From: Bacteroidota bacterium
GTDB lineage: Bacteria; Bacteroidota; Ignavibacteria; Ignavibacteriales; Melioribacteraceae
Assembly: GCA_023381535.1 (NCBI GenBank)
Contig: JAMCSN010000058.1
Location: 1-64,000, forward strand
DNA length: 64,000 bases
Reading direction: 5' to 3'
The notes below the pieces were generated by a model. The model saw nothing but the letters and a program-made list of their open reading frames with translations. It had not been told where the DNA came from and did no database searches. Within the stretch, counting starts at the first letter, position 1. Every line of letters starts with the position of its first letter. The position numbers and the translations under genes are program-made. This document shows, piece after piece, positions 1-7,091 of the stretch.

Positions 1-6
1 TCTCAT
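1..6 (-). CDS. start of the next gene of the LacI/dehydrogenase operon (two codons only)
   Basis: On the minus strand an AAGGAG ribosome-binding site lies just after the stop codon of the dehydrogenase and is followed at the usual spacing by ATG AGA, where the window ends. This implies a further gene in the same operon. Nothing can be said about its product. Confidence 0.35.
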
Positions 7-16
7 GACCGCTCCT

Positions 17-1030
17 TTATTGATTGATAAATTGATATTTAATTACGCTACTGTTTCTTCCTGAGTAGAACAGATTTTGAGTATCAAATAAATTCAGTTT
101 TTGAGTAACAAAGTTTTCCACATTTATTTGATTGGAAACAAGTAAACCCAGTGCTCTTTGGAACGTGAATGGATTCAACAATGAGGTATAGATTGATAGT
201 TCTTTATAAAAAGCTTCTTGAAGATTAAACTCAATTTTTGAACTAGTGGGGCAGAGCCCGAAAATAAGAATCCGTCCCCCTCTTTTTGTAATATCAAATG
301 CAAGACCAACGGCAGAGGACTGTCCTACACATTCAATCACTACGTCAACACCGCCGTGCGTTAGATCGGAAACTTTCTCAAAAAGTTTTTCATCGGATGG
401 GCTAAAAGAATGAGTGGCACCTAAACTTAATCCGATATTTCTCTTGGATTCAATCGGTTCAATTAAAAGTATACTTGAGGCACCGGCTATTTGTGCCAAT
501 TGAACCATGAGCAATCCAATCGTTCCGCCGCCAACTACCGCAACGCTTTCTCCATGCTTAATATTTATAATGTCCATTCCGCGCAGACAGCACGAAAGCG
601 GTTCTGCATAGGAAGCATTTTGCAATGAATATGGTTTCGGTACATGATAAGCTTGAGATTCCGGAACAATGCAGTATTCGGAAAATCCACCGTTTATATT
701 GATACCTAACGCAGCTAAATTTTCGCAGAAATTTATTTTGCCGTTCCGGCAATAGTAACACTCTCCACAATATATATTCGGGTCAACCGCAACATGATCA
801 TCGTAATCAAACTTCTTTACAGAAGAATCTTTGTCAACAACAACACCGGAGAACTCGTGACCGATGATTACCGGCAAGTTGCCTTTTGCATCTCCAGAAA
901 ACAAATGGAAGTCGGTTCCGCAAACCCCAGATGCAGCTACTTTAATTAGCATTTCGTGGGGTTGAAGTTCCCTTAACCGGCAATCGACAACTTCCAATTG
1001 CCTAAATGATTTTAACTGCAACGACAACAT
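17..1030 (-). CDS. zinc-dependent medium-chain dehydrogenase (sorbitol/threonine dehydrogenase-like)
   Basis: This 337-residue protein is a cytoplasmic NAD(P)-dependent alcohol or polyol dehydrogenase of the MDR superfamily. Catalytic-zinc ligands are visible at Cys37, His58-Glu59 and the AEP motif near residue 143. Four structural-zinc cysteines lie at 88, 91, 94 and 102. A GGGTIG nucleotide-binding motif sits at 167-172. The length is normal for the family (about 340). It begins 20 bp after the LacI gene on the same strand, so the two are probably co-transcribed, and a third gene appears to follow. The substrate cannot be read from sequence; a sugar alcohol, sugar or threonine are the usual options, and the LacI neighbour favours a carbohydrate. 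Confidence 0.85.
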   Translation of the reverse strand: MLSLQLKSFRQLEVVDCRLRELQPHEMLIKVAASGVCGTDFHLFSGDAKGNLPVIIGHEFSGVVVDKDSSVKKFDYDDHVAVDPNIYCGECYYCRNGKINFCENLAALGININGGFSEYCIVPESQAYHVPKPYSLQNASYAEPLSCCLRGMDIINIKHGESVAVVGGGTIGLLMVQLAQIAGASSILLIEPIESKRNIGLSLGATHSFSPSDEKLFEKVSDLTHGGVDVVIECVGQSSAVGLAFDITKRGGRILIFGLCPTSSKIEFNLQEAFYKELSIYTSLLNPFTFQRALGLLVSNQINVENFVTQKLNLFDTQNLFYSGRNSSVIKYQFINQ

Positions 1031-1050
1031 ATGTAAATAGACCGGCTATG

Positions 1051-2070
1051 TTAAATGATTCTTTGAGTTGATTCTCGTATCACAAGTTCTACAGGAATTA
1101 GAGTTTTTTTAGGGGATACATCGTTATTCTCGACTACGCTAACTATTAGTTTCATTGCTTCTACGCCCAATTCTATCTTGGGTACTTTGATTGTACTGAT
1201 AGTGGGTTCAACTAATACATCTGATTCAACATCATCAAAGCCGATAAGCGAAACATCTTCGGGCACTTTATAACTATGCTCTTTTAAATACTGAAGAACT
1301 CCTAAAGCCATAGCATCGTTGCATGCAAAGACAGCAGTGATATCTGAAGAACTATTGAAAAGTTTTTCTGCTGCTGAATAACCGGTTTGCTTTGTTGTGT
1401 TCTGTTCTTCAATGCTGATATAAGATTCATTTACATCAATAGACGCTTGACTCAACGCTTTACGGTAGCCATACAACCGATCAGAAATACTCGGATGATT
1501 TAAGTCCCCGCCGACAAAACCTATTTTCCGATGTCCCTGATCAATCAGGTGTTTCGTGGCAAGTACTCCGCCTTTGATATTATCTATCATAACTGCCGGG
1601 TAAGCACCGCTCGTAGGGTGATAATCTACAAATACAAATGGAATGCCTATTTGTTTTATCCGTTCAATTAAAAGATGAGGCACTTTACCGGCAATAATAA
1701 TTCCGTCAACACTTTTTTCTTCTAGAAAACGCGGCAATGGTTCACCATTGGTGTAATCTGAATTTACAGTTGTTAGTAAGACATAATAATTTGTTTCTCT
1801 GGTAGCGAATTCGGTCCCAAGAAAAATTCTAGTATAGAACGGTTCAGTTTTTAAGAAGTGATCTTCGGTAAGAATAAAACCAATGTTTCCGGTTTTCTTA
1901 GATACCAAGCCTCGAGCAGAGCGTGAAGGATAGTAGTTCAGCTGTTTTATAACTTTTAAAACTTTCTTTCGGGTTTCAGGAGAAATGCGTTTATGATCAT
2001 GAACAACAAGCGATACTGTTGCAGTAGATACCCCGGCTTTTTTGGCTACATCCTTTATGGTATATGACAT
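1051..2070 (-). CDS. LacI family transcriptional regulator
   Basis: The 339-residue protein has the standard LacI architecture. An N-terminal helix-turn-helix with hinge helix covers residues 1-60 (TIKDVAKKAGVSTATVS, then the LNYYPSRSARGL hinge). It is followed by a periplasmic-binding-protein-like effector domain to the C-terminus (for example GFDDVESD near residue 275). It is the first gene of an operon with a zinc dehydrogenase. Its start codon lies 3 bp from a near-perfect palindromic operator that overlaps the predicted transcription start, so autoregulation relieved by a sugar-type ligand is the likely mode. The ligand is unknown. Confidence 0.92.
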   Translation of the reverse strand: MSYTIKDVAKKAGVSTATVSLVVHDHKRISPETRKKVLKVIKQLNYYPSRSARGLVSKKTGNIGFILTEDHFLKTEPFYTRIFLGTEFATRETNYYVLLTTVNSDYTNGEPLPRFLEEKSVDGIIIAGKVPHLLIERIKQIGIPFVFVDYHPTSGAYPAVMIDNIKGGVLATKHLIDQGHRKIGFVGGDLNHPSISDRLYGYRKALSQASIDVNESYISIEEQNTTKQTGYSAAEKLFNSSSDITAVFACNDAMALGVLQYLKEHSYKVPEDVSLIGFDDVESDVLVEPTISTIKVPKIELGVEAMKLIVSVVENNDVSPKKTLIPVELVIRESTQRII

Positions 2071-2072
2071 TA

Positions 2073-2094
2073 TTTAGTCAAACGTTTAACTAAA
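2073..2094. promoter_or_regulatory. LacI-type operator palindrome
   Basis: This is a 22-bp palindrome centred on CG at 2083/2084 with 10 of 11 base pairs matching; the core reads AGTCAAACGTTTAACT. The central CG and half-site layout are typical of LacI-family operators. It overlaps the predicted transcription start and lies directly in front of the LacI gene, which suits autorepression. Confidence 0.75.
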
Positions 2095-2097
2095 ACT

Positions 2098-2126
2098 AAT
2101 ATAGCATCTGATAGTAAATTAGTCAA
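2098..2126 (-). promoter_or_regulatory. sigma-70-like promoter of the LacI operon
   Basis: Read on the minus strand, TTGACT (2121-2126) is followed after exactly 17 bp by TATATT (2098-2103). This is very close to the classic -35/-10 consensus. The start point would fall near 2091, inside the operator. Confidence 0.65.
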
Positions 2127-2730
2127 GTTAATTCTAAATCGATATTTTCGCACTTCTTGATAACTTTTTGTTATTATTTTTCCATAAATACGATAAGAAA
2201 TCAGTTAAACGATTAAACAAATATTGATTTTTAGAACTAGATTGCAAGGAACCAGAAACAAACTGGCAATTATTGAACCTAAATTGCCACCTATAAGGTG
2301 AACGTGATAGATTTTCCAACAGGAAGAATTGAGTTTTCGATTGAGCAAACTCCGGAAAAAAATTTCGACTGCCAAATTGGAACTGTAAACATGTAACATG
2401 AAGATTGTATATCAGAGTTAATGACTGAAGTTCCGCCGGATAATAATTTTTTGATATGCTCGAATCGCTCGTTTATATAGACATAATTAATGTACTGAGG
2501 AGAAACCAGTTTAGTTTCTAATCTCATTTCAACGAATCTTTTCGCAAGTATTTGTCGGATTGGAAAATTTCGTCCCCGTTTTTTTTATGCGGAGTTGATA
2601 AGAAAAGTTGGGAGGAAATTCAGAACAATTTAGTTCAAACTGAACTTGCAATTGAAACCATGACAGCAGCAATAGCTGCAAGGACAAACAAGCAACTCTT
2701 TTTACCAGTGTCTTAATATTGCTGCTATTT
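2127..2730. other. long non-coding stretch, possible gene remnant
   Basis: About 600 bp carry only short overlapping open frames on the minus strand. Two consecutive ones (2291-2527 and 2205-2399) overlap in different frames and read as possible protein pieces, but I recognise no family, start signal or conserved motif. A decayed gene is possible; equally it may be plain spacer. Confidence 0.3.
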
Positions 2731-3444
2731 TTACTTCAGCAAAATCATTTTACGGACAGTTGAATACTCATCCACAATTATTTTATAAAAATACACCCCG
2801 CTTGATAAATCCTTTCCGTTGAACAAAACGCTGTAACTCCCCGAGGTTTGATATTTGTTCACGAGGGTTGTTATTTCTTCGCCCAACCAATCATAAACTT
2901 TAATAACAACATTAACTGCTGTTGGCAATTCATAATCTATTCTTGTACTCGGGTTGAAAGGATTAGGATAATTTTGATATACTTTATACTCTGACGGCAT
3001 AGTTTCTTTGTCAACGTCTCCCATAATAACTTTATTATAGATTCTGATGGAGCGGACCGGCAAATTGGTGGAATTGTTATAGAAATTCATTGTGTCTATT
3101 TGGTCATAATACACATGAGATAATTTGGTAAGAACAGCCGCAACCGTCAACCGAACTTTTAATGAATCGCGCGGATCAATTCTAATTGCATTTTTTGGAT
3201 TAACATACTCATAAAGCCATTTCCACTTTGTTTTATCTCCAGCCGGGTCAGTGTTTAAAGCGTAATTTGTATTTCCGCACTTAATGGAATCAATTCTCAG
3301 TTCTGCCATTCCTTTATTGTAGATAATCATACTATCAACAAAGTTGTTATTCCCTATGCTCATCGTATCTTTCGACAAAAAAATTTCTTGGCTGTAAGAG
3401 ATAAAAAGTGGGACTAAATAAAAAAATAATATCATCGTTCTCAT
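2731..3444 (-). CDS. secreted protein with C-terminal T9SS sorting domain
   Basis: This 237-residue protein has an N-terminal signal peptide (about residues 1-19) and a C-terminal type IX secretion sorting domain of type A (about 155-237). The sorting domain carries NYPNPFNPSTRIDYELP, then a KVYDWLGEEITTLV strand, LSSGVYFYKI and the terminal KMILLK. The middle 130 residues hold a beta-rich segment with no family I recognise. Known T9SS cargo is exported by Sec, crosses the outer membrane and has this domain removed. The protein is therefore expected at the cell surface or outside the cell. Confidence 0.8.
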   Translation of the reverse strand: MRTMILFFYLVPLFISYSQEIFLSKDTMSIGNNNFVDSMIIYNKGMAELRIDSIKCGNTNYALNTDPAGDKTKWKWLYEYVNPKNAIRIDPRDSLKVRLTVAAVLTKLSHVYYDQIDTMNFYNNSTNLPVRSIRIYNKVIMGDVDKETMPSEYKVYQNYPNPFNPSTRIDYELPTAVNVVIKVYDWLGEEITTLVNKYQTSGSYSVLFNGKDLSSGVYFYKIIVDEYSTVRKMILLK

Positions 3445-3575
3445 ATTTCGACCGTATTATTTTGTAACAACTAAGTTATTCACCTCATTCGCAAATCGGA
3501 ACAAACTCACAAATCAGTTCCGTAGAAACCACGCAATGCAATTTTGAACTGTAGGGTGTAATAATTTTTAATCGT

Positions 3576-4502
3576 TTATTTCAGCAAAATCATTTTTCTT
3601 GTTTGGGAAAAATCTCCGGCGTGCAATGTGTAAAAGTAAACACCGCTGGAAAGTAGATAGTCGTCCGTTGATAGTTAAACGTTGTAAGAACCGGCATTAC
3701 AAAATTTATCAACGAGAGTTACAACTTCCCTTCCTATTAGATCATAAATTTTTAGAGTTATATAACCGTCAACAGGCAACTGATAACTAATAACCGTACT
3801 TGGATTGAATGGATTGGGATAATTCTGATATAAGAGATAGTTCAGCGGTAGTTTTTCCATGCTCTTAACTCCAACTGGATTTCCATATTCAACGCCATCT
3901 ATCCTGGCATATCGTAATCTTTCACTCCAATAACTACCCTCCCAAACTTCACTGAAAACAAATCCTAATCCTTTGGCTAATTCATATAATTCACTTGGTA
4001 TCCTAGTATTGGCATTCATTTTCTTAACCGTGAATACTTGACCGAATATTTTCTTTTCTTCTACTGCATAACAATACAAACCGAATCCAGTTGGTAGCGG
4101 GTTTGTCATTGGTCCGAATCTATCAGCATTAATACGGTCACCGGGTTTCGAAAGAAGGCTGTCAATTTTGAATTCAACTTTTGCATCTAATTGATACCGA
4201 TAAACAGATGCATCCGAAGTATCTACCCTTTCAAATATCAGTCCAATTCTTTTATCGTAGAAGGAACCTCGATGAATAACTTTATACGTCTTGTTATTTG
4301 AAAGCATTGTATCACCGCTAACTTCAAACCAGTATAGAGGTGAAATAGAATAATGATATGGGTCTGAACCGCTTGCGGCATCATACTCCCAATAATTGCC
4401 ATCATTTAATGGGTAATATTTCATCGCCTCTTTTATAGAATCCGGTTGTGCATATGACGAACAAACTATAAATAATAGCTGAATGATAAAACATGTTTTC
4501 AT
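3576..4502 (-). pseudogene. T9SS-targeted secreted protein interrupted by an in-frame stop in its sorting domain
   Basis: The start is placed at the Met that opens a signal peptide (MKTCFIIQLLFIVCSSYAQ); an open frame continues upstream to 4559 without signal-like features. The body is about 190 residues of unrecognised beta-rich sequence (LNDGNYWEYD near the N-terminus). The type IX sorting domain follows (NYPNPFNPSTVISYQLP). Translation stops at a TAA at 3675-3677 after GSYNV. The same frame then continues without another stop through LLSSGVYFYTLHAGDF and ends canonically in RKMILLK with a TAA at 3576. One nonsense codon therefore removes about the last 32 residues, which are needed for T9SS export in characterised cargo. 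A sequencing error is the main alternative. Confidence 0.7.
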
Positions 4503-4623
4503 TTGCTTTTGAACCACATGATACCTGTGCGAAATGAAATTATGGAATGTATTCCCCATGATTTCTTTTCACTAGTTTTATTCTAAATTAAAACTAAAAC
4601 TGCAATTGCACAATAAAATTTTT

Positions 4624-4649
4624 CGGGTAATTAAATCGGGTAATTAAAT
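4624..4649. repeat. perfect 13-bp tandem duplication
   Basis: The unit CGGGTAATTAAAT occurs twice back to back just downstream of the 4663-5277 gene (minus strand). It is probably a replication-slippage product. Confidence 0.7.
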
Positions 4650-4662
4650 TGACACCGGATTA

Positions 4663-5277
4663 TTACTTAACCTGACGGATAACTACGTCATCAAACCAAA
4701 CTTTGCCGCCGGAGTTTTGCGAGCTTCCGATGCCGGCAATTATTAGCGCTTTGATTGTGCCGGGAGGAATTTTGAAAAGTGTTTTCACTTGTTTCCAGTT
4801 TTGCGTTCCCGTAACCGGATGCAATGTTTCCGTTGTTGCGCTGCCAAACATTTTATTTTCGGCGTTCCAGCATTCCACTTCGATGAATGGCGAACTTTTT
4901 ATTCCTTCTGTTTTTATCCAGCCGCTCAATTCGTAAACAGCCGGTTTCAAACCGTCAATTCTCCGGACCCAGTTGTAAACGGTGTTTGTTGAAGGAAGGG
5001 TCTTTAAGATTGAAATCGAAATTGATTTGTCCCCGCTGTGCGCCACAGAATTATCAACGGCTAAGCGTGCGTACTTAGCTGTTTGCGGCAACTGATTCGA
5101 TGTCCAACCGTCGGGATTATCGTCGTCAAAACTATTTTCGAATCCGCCGTTAAGTTTATCGCGCACAACGCTGCTGCATGACACATATAGAAAAACCATC
5201 ATCGGCAAGAAACTCAACAGCAATATTTTGTTAAACGACTTTTTATTTTTCAGCGCTAACAAACATCTAAGAGGCAT
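4663..5277 (-). CDS. lipoprotein with a carbohydrate-binding-like (jelly-roll) domain
   Basis: The chosen start gives a basic N-terminus, a hydrophobic stretch and a lipobox ending LYVSC about 34 residues in; an open frame runs upstream to 5349. The mature part (about 170 residues) begins with GGFENSFDDDNPDGW and ends with KVWFDDVVI. This pattern is typical of CBM4/9-like and related galactose-binding-fold domains. A lipid-anchored surface or periplasmic protein that binds a glycan is therefore inferred, but there is no catalytic domain. It lies just downstream of the LysM protein gene on the same strand. Confidence 0.6.
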   Translation of the reverse strand: MPLRCLLALKNKKSFNKILLLSFLPMMVFLYVSCSSVVRDKLNGGFENSFDDDNPDGWTSNQLPQTAKYARLAVDNSVAHSGDKSISISILKTLPSTNTVYNWVRRIDGLKPAVYELSGWIKTEGIKSSPFIEVECWNAENKMFGSATTETLHPVTGTQNWKQVKTLFKIPPGTIKALIIAGIGSSQNSGGKVWFDDVVIRQVK

Positions 5278-5366
5278 GTCGAAATATTTTTGCAAAGAAA
5301 GGAAGCCGCGAACTTCCGCGGCAGTCCTAGATTTCATTTTACAAATCATACTGAACTATTCTCTAA

Positions 5367-6077
5367 TTACCGCTTTGCCGATTGCTGAGTTTCAGTTGGC
5401 GGAGCCGGTTTATAATTTCTTCTAATCTTATCATACTTGGTCTGCTCTTCATCGGTCAGGTAAGGAATCTTAAATATTTGTTTCGGATAGATCAGATCCG
5501 GATTTTTAATTTGGTCCCGGTTGGATTTGTAAATAACCGGCCAAGCAAACGCGTTAGCGTAGTAATCCTTTTCCTTAGCGATGTTCCAGAGACAGTCTCC
5601 CCTTACTACCGTGTGCGACATTTCTTTCGGTTTCTCGATCCATGCATCGAGCTTGCTTTGCAATTGGCTGTGTGCCTCATCAAAAAATTCCGGCAGTGCG
5701 CTTATTTTATTTTTCTTCATCGCGTCCAGCTGAGCTTGCAAGTCGGCTTTCTTTCCCGCACGCGCATCGATGTTTGACGAGAGCGCGCTTAGCTGATTTC
5801 TGAAATCGTCAACGCCAGCTTTATCCGTGCCGAGCATCGCATAAACGCCGTTGACGCAATCGTCGTATGTCTGAAGTCCGTCTCTCGTTTTCGTAAGACT
5901 TGCAATATCGTTTTTCAACGCATCTCTCTGCTGGGTTAAAGATGACTTTTGTTCCGTCAGCTGATTCATTTCTTGCTGCCACTCGTCCTTAGTCATATCC
6001 TTGTTATCCTGCGCAAGAATGTTAATTGAGAGGAGTGTGCACGCTGCAAGTACTAAAAAATATTTATTCGGTTTCAT
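5367..6077 (-). CDS. LysM-domain periplasmic coiled-coil protein
   Basis: The ATG at 6077 is chosen because a strong AAAGGAGG ribosome-binding site precedes it and it opens a signal peptide (MKPNKYFLVLAACTLL). The protein is about 236 residues. Residues 25-140 are a Gln/Lys/Leu-rich coiled coil. A single LysM-type peptidoglycan-binding module follows (HTVVRGDCLWNIA, then DLIYPKQIFKIP), with a Lys/Pro-rich tail. It probably bridges the cell wall and another envelope component. It follows the small coiled-coil lipoprotein gene by about 30 bp, so the two are likely co-transcribed and may act together. Confidence 0.75.
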   Translation of the reverse strand: MKPNKYFLVLAACTLLSINILAQDNKDMTKDEWQQEMNQLTEQKSSLTQQRDALKNDIASLTKTRDGLQTYDDCVNGVYAMLGTDKAGVDDFRNQLSALSSNIDARAGKKADLQAQLDAMKKNKISALPEFFDEAHSQLQSKLDAWIEKPKEMSHTVVRGDCLWNIAKEKDYYANAFAWPVIYKSNRDQIKNPDLIYPKQIFKIPYLTDEEQTKYDKIRRNYKPAPPTETQQSAKR

Positions 6078-6108
6078 GATTCCTCCTTTTGTTGATTGAC
6101 TATAAATA

Positions 6109-6381
6109 CTATTTGCCGATTGATTCAAGATTCTTTTGAGTTTCGGCTTTCAGCTTTGTGCACTCGGCAAGTTTCGAATTTTTTTCCGCTATTTCTTTTT
6201 CCAACGCAGCTTTTTGATCTTTCAGCGAACCGACTTCGCTATTAAGAGATTTGACTTCCGAACGAAGCGTTTCAAGTTCCGCAAGTTGTTCATCCGATAC
6301 TCCGCTGCAACCGGAGATACCGATCATTGCAATCCCGATAAATATAATTGCAACGATTATTTTGATTATACTCTTCCTCAT
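6109..6381 (-). CDS. small coiled-coil lipoprotein
   Basis: This 90-residue protein has a lysine-containing N-terminus, one hydrophobic segment and a lipobox (GISGC) at about residue 25. The remainder is a continuous heptad-like coiled coil (LAELETLRSEVKSLNSEV, continuing to KNLESIGK). The organisation resembles Lpp-type or spacer lipoproteins of the outer membrane without clear homology. A GAAGGA ribosome-binding site precedes the ATG. It lies directly upstream of the LysM coiled-coil protein. Confidence 0.7.
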   Translation of the reverse strand: MRKSIIKIIVAIIFIGIAMIGISGCSGVSDEQLAELETLRSEVKSLNSEVGSLKDQKAALEKEIAEKNSKLAECTKLKAETQKNLESIGK

Positions 6382-6480
6382 AAATCCTTCTCCTATTTTT
6401 ATGAATAACAGTTAATTAGAACTGCTAAAAGTAATCTTCGTCTTTTAGCTGTCTCGCGATAAACTGCAAAACAAAAACTT

Positions 6481-6969
6481 CTAAAAGAAAAATCTTGCGC
6501 CGAATCCGGCATCAAAACCAAATCCGGTTGAGCTGACAAGTTGAAGAGTGGGAACCAATTCCAGAAATATGTCGATTGGAGTAGAGCGCGGAAGCCATTC
6601 TATACCTATGATACCTCTGACCGCAAAAGTACCGGAATATTGCGGACCGGTATTTATTCTTCCTCCGATACCGTAATACAACGGAAACTGGCTGTTGATT
6701 GCAGTATAAGAATGCCAAAGGTAATCGACATGAAAATGAGTCCGTGTCACACGATCGTAGTCCGGATCGAAACCGCCAAACCTATAACCTTCAACTGACC
6801 AGCCAAGTCCAAATGCCAAAGCGTTCTCATGCGACAGCCAAAGTTTCGCGCTCAAACCCGTCGGCTCGCCAACTATTACGCCCAATCCAAATTTTCTACT
6901 TTGCGCTTCCAAATTTTGAACCGCAAAAAAAGTAATCAGAAGAAAAACTGCAGAGAGAAGATATTTCAT
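6481..6969 (-). CDS. small outer-membrane beta-barrel protein of unknown function
   Basis: This 162-residue protein has a signal peptide (to about residue 22). The rest alternates hydrophobic and polar residues and ends in aromatic FGARFFF, as expected for an eight-stranded outer-membrane barrel. GVIVGEPTGLSAKLW near the N-terminus resembles a recurring opening in small Bacteroidota barrels. No function is assignable. Confidence 0.6.
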   Translation of the reverse strand: MKYLLSAVFLLITFFAVQNLEAQSRKFGLGVIVGEPTGLSAKLWLSHENALAFGLGWSVEGYRFGGFDPDYDRVTRTHFHVDYLWHSYTAINSQFPLYYGIGGRINTGPQYSGTFAVRGIIGIEWLPRSTPIDIFLELVPTLQLVSSTGFGFDAGFGARFFF

Positions 6970-7012
6970 TAAAAACTCCTAAATAAATTTTGATAAACAA
7001 TGTATTAAAAAG

Positions 7013-7071
7013 GGACGGAAGACAAACCGAGTAGACCCGAAGCTCAGCGAGGCAAGGCTTGTCTTCCATCC
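7013..7071 (-). terminator. rho-independent terminator downstream of the DUF5666 gene
   Basis: The arms GGACGGAAGACAA (7013-7025) and TTGTCTTCCATCC (7059-7071) pair over 13 positions. On the minus strand the stem is followed by a T-run. The loop is unusually long (33 nt). Confidence 0.6.
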
Positions 7072-7091
7072 TGCAGTTATGGTGTCAGCAA

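Noticed and set aside
3599..3790. 63-codon plus-strand open frame at the damaged T9SS gene
   Set aside because: It is antisense to the sorting-domain tail, whose conserved residues explain the sequence.
5382..5777. 131-codon open frame on the plus strand
   Set aside because: Entirely antisense to the LysM coiled-coil gene, which has a strong ribosome-binding site, signal peptide and domain.
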